This document shows positions 16,093 to 24,986 of a stretch of 64,000 nt of DNA, piece by piece (position 1 is the first letter of the stretch; the number at the start of each line of letters is the position of its first letter). A program made the translations under genes and the position numbers. The notes under the pieces are model-generated. The model saw only the letters and a program-made list of their open reading frames with translations, ran no database searches and had not been told where the DNA came from. The DNA comes from a bacterium (GTDB taxonomy: Bacteria > UBP6 > UBA1177 > JAKLFG01), in assembly GCA_022709425.1 (NCBI GenBank), contig JAKLIW010000001.1:205552-269551 (forward strand). The letters run 5' to 3'.

Positions 16093-17619
16093 ATGGATCG
16101 GTTGTTGTTAAAAAACCGTGCGGCCATCCCCTTCGACGACCTGCCGAAAATTTCCTACCAAGCACTGGGCGATATCGCTGTGGGCTGTCTCTGTGCAGCG
16201 CTGCGACCGGTTGCTCTTTTCGGTGTGCCGGAAGAGCGGCATGCGGAGAGCGTACGCATTGTAGCGCTCTTCGCCGACGACGCGCAGGGGACACTTGCCG
16301 TGACCAGCGTCAGCGCCCAGCGGGGCGCCACGGTGCCGTCGCTCACCCCGTCGATACCGGCTTTCCATCTCTTTGAGCGACAGTTGTGGGAAGAGTTCGG
16401 CATCGTTCCGGAGGGTCATCCGTGGCTCAAACCGGTCCGCTATCCGCATGACGGCCACCCGCCGCGCCGCATCGAAGAGGGATATCGCTACTTCGCGATG
16501 AAGGGCGAAGAATCCCACGAGGTCGCGGTGGGGCCGGTTCACGCCGGTGTCATCGAACCGGGACATTTCCGGTTCCTCTGCGACGGCGAACGGGTGAACC
16601 ATCTCGAGATACAGCTCGGCTATCAGCATCGCGGCGTCGAACGACTTTTTCGCGAAGGTCCGCTCGCGGCGAAAAGTACGCTCGCCGAATCGGTGAGCGG
16701 CGACGCGGCGGTGGCTCACGCGACCGCGTATGCGGGGCTCGTCGAAGCGCTCGGCGACACCGTCATACCGCGTCGCGCCTCGGTGATACGGGCGATCGGG
16801 CTCGAACTCGAACGGGCCGGCATTCACCTCGGCGACCTTTCGGCGCTCTGCAACGACATCGGCTATCTTCCCGGCACGCAGCTGTTCGCGGTGATGCGCA
16901 CCGACATCATCAACACCTCGCTGGTCCTGTGCGGAAGCCGTTTTGGGAGAGGCCTCCTCACGCCGGGCGGCGTCAACTACGATATCGACGAAAAGAAAAA
17001 AGAGCGCATCATTGCAACGGTGCGCCGTATCCGCGACAACGCGGGACTGCTGGCCGCATCGATCTTCGACAATCAGAGCGTGCTCGCCCGTTTCGAGAAG
17101 ACCGGCTCGGTCGATACCGCCACGGCGCGCGCCGTCGGACTCGTCGGCCCGGCGGGACGCGCATCGGGACTTACCTGCGACATACGGCTCACCCATCCGA
17201 CCGACGCCTATGCCGACCATCCTTTCATGAAAACGATCCTGCAGAACGGCGAAGGAAAGGCGGCGGTGAGCGGCGATGTCTATGCCCGCGCCTTCGTGCG
17301 GCATCAGGAGATACAGGATTCTCTGCGCTACATTCTTGAACTTCTTGAACGGCTCGACGCGGCGCGCGACGGGATCATCGCGCCGGTCGCCCCGCCGCGG
17401 CCCGACATGATCGCCTTCTCGCTCACCGAGGGGTGGCGCGGCGAAACGCTTCACGCGGCGGTGACCGGCGGTGACGGCGGCACGCGGCGCTATTATATAA
17501 AGGATGCGTCGTTCCATAACTGGTTCGGGCTCGCGCTGGCGGTGCGCGACAACGGCGTTTCCGATTTTCCGCTGTGCAACAAGAGCTTCAATCTCTCATA
17601 TTGCGGTTTCGACCTCTAG
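16093..17619 (+). CDS. Ehr-type large subunit (fused NuoC/NuoD-like), [NiFe] ligands lost
   Basis: The 508-residue protein is a fusion of a 30-kDa (NuoC-like) domain (about 1-145, LWEEFGIVPEGHPWL) with a 49-kDa/HycE-like domain. In group 4 [NiFe] hydrogenases the first metal motif reads ESVCGICAFAH. Here it reads ESVSGDAAVAH (Ser202 to Ala205), so both cysteines are gone. The C-terminal end, FPLCNKSFNLSYCGFDL, has two cysteines nine residues apart, not the CxxC that binds nickel. It therefore cannot carry a normal [NiFe] site and belongs with energy-converting hydrogenase-related (Ehr) complexes, which sit between hydrogenases and complex I. The ATG at 16093 fits the leaderless promoter. The substrate is unknown. 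Confidence 0.88.
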   Translation: MDRLLLKNRAAIPFDDLPKISYQALGDIAVGCLCAALRPVALFGVPEERHAESVRIVALFADDAQGTLAVTSVSAQRGATVPSLTPSIPAFHLFERQLWEEFGIVPEGHPWLKPVRYPHDGHPPRRIEEGYRYFAMKGEESHEVAVGPVHAGVIEPGHFRFLCDGERVNHLEIQLGYQHRGVERLFREGPLAAKSTLAESVSGDAAVAHATAYAGLVEALGDTVIPRRASVIRAIGLELERAGIHLGDLSALCNDIGYLPGTQLFAVMRTDIINTSLVLCGSRFGRGLLTPGGVNYDIDEKKKERIIATVRRIRDNAGLLAASIFDNQSVLARFEKTGSVDTATARAVGLVGPAGRASGLTCDIRLTHPTDAYADHPFMKTILQNGEGKAAVSGDVYARAFVRHQEIQDSLRYILELLERLDAARDGIIAPVAPPRPDMIAFSLTEGWRGETLHAAVTGGDGGTRRYYIKDASFHNWFGLALAVRDNGVSDFPLCNKSFNLSYCGFDL

Positions 17620-17627
17620 GAGTGAAC

Positions 17628-18392
17628 GTGGTCTTTAGGCTTTTAAGAGCGCGCTGGCGACACGGATCGCAGGCGGTCCCCGACCCGACCACCGCGATGC
17701 CCGATCCGATGTTCCGCGGCTTTCCCGATATCGCGAAGGAAGGCGCGCCGTCGGCCGAAATGATCGCCGCGTGTCCCGGCGCGGCGCTGACGGTGAACCC
17801 CGTCGCCATCGATCTGGGTAAGTGCCATCTCTGCGGCTCCTGCGCCCGCGCCGCAAATTCGCCGATACGGCTCACCAACCGCCACCACCTCGGCCAGACG
17901 CGGCGCGACGCCCTCATCGTCACCGCCGGAACGAGCTTTGAAGAATACCATGCCCGCGCCGAAAAAGGGCGCGACGAGATACGGCGCCTGTTCGGCCGGT
18001 CGCTCAAACTGCGGTCGGTATCGGCCGCCGGATGCAACGCCTGCGAGATGGAACTGAACGCGACCACCAACGCCAACTTCGATATGCTGCGCTACGGCAT
18101 CGACATCGTGGCCTCGCCGCGCCACGCCGATGCGGTGATCGTCACCGGCCCGGTGAGCGCGAACATGGCCGATGCGCTGGAAGATACGTGGAACGCGACC
18201 CCGGCGCCCAAACTGCTCGTCCTGATGGGGGCCTGCGCGATATCGGGGGGACTCTTCGCCGCATCGCCCGCGCTCGACCGCCGTTTCTTTAAAGACCACG
18301 CGCCCGACATCTACATTCCCGGCTGTCCGCCACATCCGCTGACGGTGGTCAATGCGATACTTCACTATCTCGGAAGGGAGAACGGGAGATGA
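17628..18392 (+). CDS. Ehr-type small subunit (NuoB-like) with a one-cluster ferredoxin domain
   Basis: This 254-residue subunit relays electrons to the membrane arm. The C-terminal NuoB/HycG-like domain has all four ligands for the N2-type cluster: Cys136 and Cys139 (GCNACE), Cys203 (GAC) and Cys233 (GCPPHP). The N-terminal ferredoxin domain keeps only ACPGA (Cys49) plus CHLCGSC (Cys66, 69, 72). That set is exactly what one [4Fe-4S] cluster needs; the other half of the usual two-cluster domain is absent. GTG 17628 was chosen for its AGGAG at 5-nt spacing, just after the large-subunit stop. It overlaps the next gene by 4 bp. Confidence 0.88.
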   Translation: MVFRLLRARWRHGSQAVPDPTTAMPDPMFRGFPDIAKEGAPSAEMIAACPGAALTVNPVAIDLGKCHLCGSCARAANSPIRLTNRHHLGQTRRDALIVTAGTSFEEYHARAEKGRDEIRRLFGRSLKLRSVSAAGCNACEMELNATTNANFDMLRYGIDIVASPRHADAVIVTGPVSANMADALEDTWNATPAPKLLVLMGACAISGGLFAASPALDRRFFKDHAPDIYIPGCPPHPLTVVNAILHYLGRENGR

Positions 18393-20365
18393 CGTTCTTC
18401 CTCGCGGGCATAGCGACACTCCTCGCGGCGGCGGTATTGCAGGCGGCCGTTCCGCGTCCGCTGCGGCTCGCGTTTTTCGCCTTCGTCACGGTCGCGGGTC
18501 TGATCGCCGCCGGGACCGGCGCGCTGATGACGCTCCTGAACGGGACCGAGAGCATCCTTTTCACCCTTCCATTTCCCTTCGAACGCGCGACGCTCGAACT
18601 CGATCCGCTGTCGGCCTTCTTCGCGCTCACCATCTCTTTGGGCGGTATCGCCGGGACGATCTACGGCGTGGGCTATCTCGGCGGTTATCCCGAGCGGTCG
18701 TTACGCGGTCACCTGTTCGCCTTCGCGCTCTTCCTCGTATCGATGCTTTTAGTGGTAACGACGCGCGCGGTCCTGTCGTTCCTGTTCGCGTGGGAACTGA
18801 TGTCGCTGTGGTCGCTGGTGCTCCTCTTTTTCGACCGGAGCAACGACGAGGTACGCGACGCGACGATCAACTACTTTGTCGCGATGCATGTCGCCTTCGC
18901 CCTCATTCTCACCGGTTTCCTGCTGTTCATGACTCGCAGCGGCTCGGGCGACTTCGCGAGTTTCTCCGCCGTCATGAGCGATCCTTCCTTCACCGAGACG
19001 GCGCTTCTGATCCTCTTTGCCGGTTTCGCGATCAAGGCGGGCTTCATACCGTTCCACAGTTGGCTCCCCAAGGCTCATCCAGCGGCACCGAGCCATGTGT
19101 CGGGGCTCATGTCGGGCATCATGATAAAGACCGGCATTTACGGTATCCTGCGGTTCACCCTTATCGTCGGCGTGCCGACCACGCGCTTCGCGATCATCGT
19201 GCTCGTGGTCGCCATCGTCTCCTCGGTGGTCGGCGTCCTCTACGCACTCGCCCAACACGATCTCAAGCGACTGCTCGCCTACAGTTCCATTGAAAATATC
19301 GGCATTGTGGGGATCGGCATCGGCCTTTCGATGATCGGGATGCGGATCGGGAATGGTCCGCTCATACTCCTCGGCATGACCGGCGCGCTCATCCATTTGG
19401 TCAATCATTCCTTGTTTAAGGGACTCCTCTTTTACGGCGCCGGAGCGCTCTACCGGGCGACCCATACCCGCGACATAGACAAGCTCGGCGGTATCATCGG
19501 GAGGATGCCGAAGACCGCGCTTCTGTTCATCATCGGATCGGTGGCGATAGCGGGGCTGCCGCCGCTTAACGGCTTTATCGGCGAGTTCGTTCTCTACCTC
19601 TCGATGCTCTCCGGTGCGCCGCACGCAAGCGGTTCTTATGGCGGACTGGTGGTGCTTACGGCCGGTGCGTTGGCGCTGACCGGGATACTCGCCCTTTATT
19701 GTTTCACCAAGGCCTGCGGTATCGTCTTCCTCGGTTCGCCGCGTAGCAACGCGGTCGAAACGGCCCGCGATCCCGGCGGGGCGATGATCGCCGGGATGAC
19801 GATCCTCGCGTTCGCCGTCTTTGTTATCGGCCTCTATCCCGCCCCCCTCTTCGCGCTGGCGGTGACCGTCGCGGCGGGTTATCCGTACCCCGGCGACGCC
19901 GCAGCCGCAGCCATGCCGGTCGTGGCGACGCTCGGGAGCGTGTCGCGGGTGCTGCTGCTGTTCATCCTGCTTTTCGCTTTCCTTTATTATATACGGAACC
20001 GGCTGATCGCGGGCGGCGGCGGTATCGCTCCGGCCGCCACATGGGGCTGCGGCTACCGGCACGGGACGGCGCGGATGCAGTACACCGCCTCTTCGTATGT
20101 GTCGCCGCTGATGACGCTCTCGGGGCGTTTGCTTGGTCTGGGCACCGACCTCGAACGGCCGCAGGGACTCTTCCCGGCGCGGACCGCGTTCCGGTCGCAC
20201 CCGCACGATCTGGTGGACGATTATCTTATCGCCCCCGGCGCGAAGCTCATCCGCTATCTCTTTTCGCTATTGCGCTGGGTGCAGAGCGGCGATATGGCGC
20301 AGTACATCCTCTACGGCGTGCTGTTCCTCGCGGCGGCGCTCGTCTGGATCATGGGAGGCAACTGA
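18389..20365 (+). CDS. HyfB/NuoL-like antiporter-type membrane subunit
   Basis: The 658-residue, highly hydrophobic protein has about 15-16 membrane helices and the proton-translocating Proton_antipo_M (NuoL/M/N, Mrp) fold. Family motifs include FAGFAIKAGFIPFHSWLPKA with the key lysine and His/Trp residues, HPAAPSHVSGLMSGIMIKTG, and the LLAYSSIENIG helix. HyfB/HycC-type subunits pump ions in formate hydrogenlyase-like and Ehr complexes. It is third in the operon, overlapping the small subunit by 4 bp and the HycD-like gene by one base (TGATG). Together with the HyfF-like gene it gives the complex two antiporter-type subunits, as in Hyf. Confidence 0.9.
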   Translation: MTFFLAGIATLLAAAVLQAAVPRPLRLAFFAFVTVAGLIAAGTGALMTLLNGTESILFTLPFPFERATLELDPLSAFFALTISLGGIAGTIYGVGYLGGYPERSLRGHLFAFALFLVSMLLVVTTRAVLSFLFAWELMSLWSLVLLFFDRSNDEVRDATINYFVAMHVAFALILTGFLLFMTRSGSGDFASFSAVMSDPSFTETALLILFAGFAIKAGFIPFHSWLPKAHPAAPSHVSGLMSGIMIKTGIYGILRFTLIVGVPTTRFAIIVLVVAIVSSVVGVLYALAQHDLKRLLAYSSIENIGIVGIGIGLSMIGMRIGNGPLILLGMTGALIHLVNHSLFKGLLFYGAGALYRATHTRDIDKLGGIIGRMPKTALLFIIGSVAIAGLPPLNGFIGEFVLYLSMLSGAPHASGSYGGLVVLTAGALALTGILALYCFTKACGIVFLGSPRSNAVETARDPGGAMIAGMTILAFAVFVIGLYPAPLFALAVTVAAGYPYPGDAAAAAMPVVATLGSVSRVLLLFILLFAFLYYIRNRLIAGGGGIAPAATWGCGYRHGTARMQYTASSYVSPLMTLSGRLLGLGTDLERPQGLFPARTAFRSHPHDLVDDYLIAPGAKLIRYLFSLLRWVQSGDMAQYILYGVLFLAAALVWIMGGN

Positions 20366-21279
20366 TGGCGCGGACGCTGAACATACTGCTCCTCCTGTTC
20401 CTGCCGTTCCTGATGCTCGGCATCATCAACCGCGTCAAGGCGCTGGCCGGCGGCCGCAAAGGCTTCCCGCTCCTCCAGCCCTTCTTCGATACCCTGAAGC
20501 TCCTGCGCAAGGGGGCGGTGGTGAGCACCGTCACTTCGTGGGTCTTCGCCGTCGCCCCGGCGCTCGCGCTCGCGGCGACCTTCACCGCGCTTCTCATCGC
20601 GCCGGGCGTCGGCCGGACACAGGTGATCGCCTTTGACGGTGACATCGTGCTGTGCCTGTATCTGCTCGGACTCGCCAAATTCTTCCAGCTCATCTCCGCG
20701 CTCGACACCGGGAGCGCCTTTGAAGGGATGGGGGCGAGCCGCGAAGCGCTTTTTTCGGTCATCGTCGAGCCGTCGCTCTTCATCTTCGCCGGGACGCTCG
20801 CCCTTGTTTCGGGCCACATGAGCTTCGGTGAGCTTTTCTCTCTGTCGGGAGGCAGTGCGTGGCCGACCGTCGCGGCGTCGGCCGGCGCCATCATGCTTTT
20901 TCTGATCCTGCTGACCGAAGGGTGCCGCATACCGATAGACGATCCCAATACCCACTTGGAACTCACGATGATCCACGAGGTGATGATACTCGACAATTCC
21001 GGCCCCGACCTCGCGTTCCTGCAGTACGCCGCGGCGCTCAAGATGTACCTCTTCGCGACGCTCATCGCCGCGCTCATTCTGCCGGCGGATATCCCCGCGA
21101 TACACGCCGCGTTCGCTCTGCCGGTCGTCGCGCTCTTGTGCGCCGTCCTTGCGGGGCTGGTCGAATCGCTCCTCGCGCGGTTCCGCATATCGCATGTACC
21201 GCAGTTCCTCTTCCTCACCGTGGCGCTATCGCTCATCACGCTCGCCGCCGCCATCTACTTCCGGGGAGGCGTCGCATGA
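20365..21279 (+). CDS. HycD/HyfC (NuoH-like) membrane subunit
   Basis: The 304-residue protein, with about eight membrane helices, is the NuoH/HycD subunit that links the electron-carrying arm to the ion-pumping arm. Diagnostic motifs are SAFEGMGASREALFS and, in the loop, RIPIDDPNTHLELTMIHE, the acidic funnel region of the NuoH family. The ATG at 20365 overlaps the previous stop as TGATG; the longer open frame upstream lies inside the HyfB-like gene. The next gene overlaps it by 4 bp. It is needed for energy coupling whatever the soluble partner's substrate. Confidence 0.9.
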   Translation: MARTLNILLLLFLPFLMLGIINRVKALAGGRKGFPLLQPFFDTLKLLRKGAVVSTVTSWVFAVAPALALAATFTALLIAPGVGRTQVIAFDGDIVLCLYLLGLAKFFQLISALDTGSAFEGMGASREALFSVIVEPSLFIFAGTLALVSGHMSFGELFSLSGGSAWPTVAASAGAIMLFLILLTEGCRIPIDDPNTHLELTMIHEVMILDNSGPDLAFLQYAAALKMYLFATLIAALILPADIPAIHAAFALPVVALLCAVLAGLVESLLARFRISHVPQFLFLTVALSLITLAAAIYFRGGVA

Positions 21280-21917
21280 GCCAGATACTGACGATACTCT
21301 TCGGTGTCGGCATCCTCTACCTCGCCCTCACCAGCCGGATGAGGACCTACATACAGGTGATCGCTCTGCAGGGATTCATTCTGTTCCTCCTCATCGTACG
21401 AGACTTTGGCCATATCGACTGGTTCACCTTTTTCTTTCTCGCTTTCGAAACGCTCGCCTTCAAGACGATCATCGTCCCGGTGATGTTGTGGCGCATCGTT
21501 GAGCGGACCCATGTCGCCCGTGAGGCCGATCCGAATATTCCGCAGTTCGGCTCCATCGTCATCGGAACGATCGTCTTTCTGTCGGGATTCGCAGTTACCG
21601 ATTGGGTTTCGCGCACAGATCCGTCGGTCGACGCGCTCGCCTTCGGTATCGCCGTATCGACACTCATCATCGCCTTCTTCATCATCCTCTCGCGCAAAAA
21701 ACTTATCACGCAGGTGATGGGCTATATGCTGATGCAGAACGCCGTGGCGCTCCTCATGATCGCGATGGCGGTCGAGTTGCCGCTACTCGTGAACCTCGGG
21801 GTGCTCCTCGATATCTTCACGCTGATGTTCCTCTTCCTGCTGTTCCTCGGCAAACTCCATTCGACCTATGAGGAGACCTCCCGCGAAAAACTCACGAGCC
21901 TGAGGGACCAGCCATGA
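21276..21917 (+). CDS. HyfE-like (NuoK/MrpC-type) membrane subunit
   Basis: The 213-residue protein has about six to seven membrane helices and matches the HyfE family, whose C-terminal half resembles NuoK/MrpC (GYMLMQNAVALLMIAMA and VLLDIFTLMFLFLLFLG). HyfE contributes a small ion-channel helix bundle in hydrogenase-4-like and Ehr complexes. Its presence supports a Hyf/Ehr rather than an Ech or complex I arrangement. The ATG at 21276 overlaps the NuoH-like stop by 4 bp, and its own stop overlaps the HyfF-like start by 4 bp. Confidence 0.82.
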   Translation: MSQILTILFGVGILYLALTSRMRTYIQVIALQGFILFLLIVRDFGHIDWFTFFFLAFETLAFKTIIVPVMLWRIVERTHVAREADPNIPQFGSIVIGTIVFLSGFAVTDWVSRTDPSVDALAFGIAVSTLIIAFFIILSRKKLITQVMGYMLMQNAVALLMIAMAVELPLLVNLGVLLDIFTLMFLFLLFLGKLHSTYEETSREKLTSLRDQP

Positions 21918-23320
21918 TGATCCCGATACTCCTCGTATTCCCCCTGCTGGCCGCCGTACCACTTTTCACCCTTCGTTCGCGTCAAGCCGAACGGTCGGTC
22001 TTGATCGCCCACGCGCTTCTCACGGCAGGAGCGGTACTTTACTGGGCGGTCGCCGGTCCCGAAGAATTCATCGGCTACTTCCGCGCCGACACCGGCAATC
22101 TCCTGTTCCTCGCCCTCATCGCGACGGTCTATATCGCAGTCATCCCGGCGAGCTACCGCTACCTTGAACGGGAAAAGGTATCGGAACTTTGGCACCGGAT
22201 CTACGTGGTGTCGATGCTCTTGTTCGTCTTCTCGATGACCGGCGCGATACTCGCCTCCAACCTCGGGCTCTTCTGGGTCTTCATCGAAGCGACTACCCTC
22301 GCCTCGGCCCCCTTCATATACTTCGAACGGCATGAATCGTCGCTCGAAGCGACCTGGAAATATGTCTTCATCTGCTCGGTCGGTATCGCGATCGCTTTCA
22401 TCGGCATCCTCTTCCTCGCGTTGTCGGCAAAGGGTGTCTGCGACCTGTTCTACACCGACCTCATACGGAACGCGCCGCAACTCGGCCGTTTCTGGCTTCT
22501 CTTCTCATTCCCCTTCATCGTGGTCGGACTCGGCACCAAGGCGGGCGTCGCACCGATGCACTCGTGGCTTCCCGACGCCCATTCGGAGGCCCCCTCGCCG
22601 GTGTCGGCGTTCCTGTCGGGGATGCTGCTCAATACCGCGCTCTACGGCCTCTACCGCGTCTTTCAGGTGCTCGATGCGGCGGGACTGCGGCGCGAGGCGG
22701 CGATCTTCTTCCTCATCTGCGGGTTCGCGTCGCTCCTCATCAGCGCGGTCTATCTCGCCGGAGCGACCAACTTCAAACGGCTCCTCGCCTACAGCTCCAT
22801 CGAGAACATGGGGATCATCTTCATCGGCGTGGCGCTGGGCGGCGCCGGTATATTCGCCGCGTTCCTGCACCTCATGGCCCATTCGTTCGCGAAGACGACG
22901 CTCTTCATCACCGCCGGGAACATCGCCCACCGCTTCGGCACCAAAGATATCGCCGGGGTCAGCGGCCTGCGCGAAGCCGACCGACCGACCGGCGCGCTGT
23001 GGGGCATCGGGTTCGCCGCACTCGCCGGATTGCCGCCGTTCCCTATCTTCATATCGGAATTCCTCATCGCCCGCGAGATGGTGACGCAGGGACGTTTCGG
23101 CCTGCTCGCCGCGTTCCTGCTGCTGGTGACGCTGGTGCTCTACGGTATGGCGCGCGCCGCCTTCAAGATGTATCTGGGCACCGCACCCGAAACGGCGAAA
23201 CGCGAACCGCCGCGCCTCATCGAATGGCTCCCGCAGGCGATACTTTTGCTGATCCTCTGCATCCTCGGTGTCGCGATGCCCGACGCCATTCGCCACATCA
23301 TCACGGCGGCCGGGTTCTAA
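21914..23320 (+). CDS. HyfF/NuoN-like antiporter-type membrane subunit
   Basis: The 468-residue protein has about 14 membrane helices and is a second antiporter-type subunit (Proton_antipo_M). Motifs include GLGTKAGVAPMHSWLPDAHSE with the conserved lysine and histidine, EAPSPVSAFLSGMLLNTALYG, and the LLAYSSIENMGII helix. Such subunits are thought to drive ion translocation. It closes the six-gene operon in the order large, small, HyfB, HycD, HyfE, HyfF. Only 13 bp separate its stop from the convergent corA-like gene, so no separate terminator is visible. Confidence 0.9.
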   Translation: MMIPILLVFPLLAAVPLFTLRSRQAERSVLIAHALLTAGAVLYWAVAGPEEFIGYFRADTGNLLFLALIATVYIAVIPASYRYLEREKVSELWHRIYVVSMLLFVFSMTGAILASNLGLFWVFIEATTLASAPFIYFERHESSLEATWKYVFICSVGIAIAFIGILFLALSAKGVCDLFYTDLIRNAPQLGRFWLLFSFPFIVVGLGTKAGVAPMHSWLPDAHSEAPSPVSAFLSGMLLNTALYGLYRVFQVLDAAGLRREAAIFFLICGFASLLISAVYLAGATNFKRLLAYSSIENMGIIFIGVALGGAGIFAAFLHLMAHSFAKTTLFITAGNIAHRFGTKDIAGVSGLREADRPTGALWGIGFAALAGLPPFPIFISEFLIAREMVTQGRFGLLAAFLLLVTLVLYGMARAAFKMYLGTAPETAKREPPRLIEWLPQAILLLILCILGVAMPDAIRHIITAAGF

Positions 23321-23333
23321 AGCAACGGCCGAT

Positions 23334-24710
23334 TTACAACCAGTGGCGTTTTCTGAAGAAGTAGATGACGATCCCCGACACGCCGAGCGACAGCCCGAGC
23401 ATGCCGAGGAACGCGAACGGATTGTCTTCGAGCCCGTTGGGGACATTCATCCCGAAGAACGATGAGAATATGACCGGGATGGTCAGCACGATGGTGAACG
23501 ACGCAAGGACCCGCATGACCACGCTGAGGTTGTTCGATATGATCGACCCGAACGCCCCCATCATGTTCGACATGATGTTCGAATAGACCTGCGCCATCTC
23601 GACCGCCTGCTTGTGCTCGATCTCGATATCCTCCCACAGATCCTCCATCTGCTCCTCCTCGCGGATGAGCCGGAACCGTTTGAGCCGCAGATGCATGAAT
23701 TCGTTGGATTTGAGCGAGGTGGCGAAGTAGACGAGCGATTTTTCGAGATTGAGCATCTTGGCGAGCTGGGTGTTCTGCGACGATTCGAGGATGTGTTTCT
23801 GTATCACCATCGCGACATTGTTCATCTGCTTGAGATAGAGGAGGTAGAGCAAGGTCGAACGGAGCAGTATCTGCATGATGAACAGGTCGCGGTCAAGCGT
23901 CGTGAAGTTGCGGACATCGCCGTCGATGAATTCTTCGAGCACCAGATTACGGCGCGGCGAAACGGTGATGAGGGCATCCTGCACGAGTATGAGACCGACC
24001 GCGGTGGTCGAGTACATGAGCGTCTTGTTCGTCTCGTCGTAGAGCGGCATGCGTACGACGATCAGCGTTGCGTTGTCATCCTTCTCGACGCGGGCCCGCT
24101 CGTCGACATCAAGCGATGAAACGAGGAAGTCGTGCGGTATCTTGAACCGCTCGACGAGGTATTCGATCTCCTCGGGGAACGGCATCACCACGTTGATCCA
24201 GCACCCCTTCTCGACATTCGCGATCTTCTTGAGGCCGTCGGGGAACGATTTGTAGATGGTGATGTTCTCGAGTATCTCACCGTCCTTGTCGTAGAGGATG
24301 ATCTGCTGGCCCTTCTTCGCGTCCTCCTCGATCTTCCGCTTCTCCTCCTCGTCGACCTTTTCGTAGAGGTCGATGTAGGATTCGACCATCTTGCGTTCGT
24401 CATCGGGGAGTTCCTCGATGAGTTCCTGCTGGACCTCTTCGGGCAGTTCGTAGAGCAGTTCGGAGAATTCCTGTTCGGAGAGGATCTCCTGCAGGGCATC
24501 CTTCACCTCGTCCTCGAAGTGATGGAAGATGGCCGCCGCCGTTTCGTGGCCGATGACGGCGAAGACCTCTTTTATCTCTTCGGCGGTGAGCGCTTCGAGG
24601 AAACCGGCGATGACCTGCGGAGTGTTTGAGCGGCAGTAGGCGCGGAGATCGTCGCGATGCCCGCCGCGCAGCATATCGCGGAGTTCTTGTACCAGCAGCG
24701 TGTTCTTCAT
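23334..24710 (-). CDS. corA: CorA-family Mg2+ channel with MgtE_N-like N-terminal domain
   Basis: The 458-residue protein ends as a CorA channel: a long helical region, two C-terminal membrane helices and the signature GMN motif (about residues 420-422, SSFFGMNVPNG). Residues of about 10-115 are an all-helical domain of short acidic repeats (FSELLYELPEEVQQELIEEL, DDERK). That pattern is typical of the intracellular MgtE_N sensor of the unrelated MgtE Mg2+ channels, so this looks like a domain fusion. CorA proteins import Mg2+ (or Co2+/Ni2+) through a pentamer gated by cytoplasmic Mg2+. ATG 24710 has a GGAGG-type site (GGAGGCCGCC) just upstream; the longer reading from 24767 adds residues with no family match. 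Confidence 0.85.
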   Translation of the reverse strand: MKNTLLVQELRDMLRGGHRDDLRAYCRSNTPQVIAGFLEALTAEEIKEVFAVIGHETAAAIFHHFEDEVKDALQEILSEQEFSELLYELPEEVQQELIEELPDDERKMVESYIDLYEKVDEEEKRKIEEDAKKGQQIILYDKDGEILENITIYKSFPDGLKKIANVEKGCWINVVMPFPEEIEYLVERFKIPHDFLVSSLDVDERARVEKDDNATLIVVRMPLYDETNKTLMYSTTAVGLILVQDALITVSPRRNLVLEEFIDGDVRNFTTLDRDLFIMQILLRSTLLYLLYLKQMNNVAMVIQKHILESSQNTQLAKMLNLEKSLVYFATSLKSNEFMHLRLKRFRLIREEEQMEDLWEDIEIEHKQAVEMAQVYSNIMSNMMGAFGSIISNNLSVVMRVLASFTIVLTIPVIFSSFFGMNVPNGLEDNPFAFLGMLGLSLGVSGIVIYFFRKRHWL

Positions 24711-24803
24711 GGCGGCCTCCCGCAATGAAGGTGTGGTGACGAACCGACGGCCCCATATAAAGCACACTCGGCCCGAAAAAGCAACGAAATTCGCCTCGTA
24801 TCG

Positions 24804-24832
24804 TTGATTTTTGCGCGCGGCGCGGCTACTAT
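24804..24832 (+). promoter_or_regulatory. Candidate promoter of the 43-residue gene
   Basis: TTGATT (24804-24809), 17-bp spacer, TACTAT (24827-24832). This predicts a start near 24840 and a leader of about 15 nt with a GGAGGGG ribosome-binding site before the ATG at 24855. Confidence 0.5.
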
Positions 24833-24854
24833 CAAGCCGACCGCGGAGGGGACG

Positions 24855-24986
24855 ATGGAAGCTTTCGACTACATACTGTTCACGGTGACCGGGGCGCTCC
24901 TCCTCTACGAACTGGCGGAGTACGGACGCGGCCGTTCCAACCTTTTTTCAAAGATGCGCGAATGGTTCTTTCCGAAGAAAAAATAA
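24855..24986 (+). CDS. Small single-helix membrane protein (43 residues)
   Basis: The ATG at 24855 is preceded by GGAGGGGACG, a strong ribosome-binding site, and by a plausible promoter. The product is one hydrophobic helix (about residues 5-21, IVT-like aliphatics) followed by a basic tail ending FFPKKK, as expected for a small inner-membrane protein with a cytoplasmic positive end. No family is recognised. Its last 25 bp overlap the start of the next gene, suggesting joint expression. Because it is so short, translation needs experimental support. Confidence 0.5.
   Translation: MEAFDYILFTVTGALLLYELAEYGRGRSNLFSKMREWFFPKKK

Noticed and set aside
16093..17619. Annotating the large subunit as a [NiFe] hydrogenase (HycE/HyfG)
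   Set aside because: Both nickel-binding CxxC motifs are missing, so only an Ehr-type, hydrogenase-related role is supported.
18749..23446. Long minus-strand ORFs opposite the Ehr membrane subunits
   Set aside because: Antisense shadows of hydrophobic genes: very Arg/Glu-rich, no recognisable domain.
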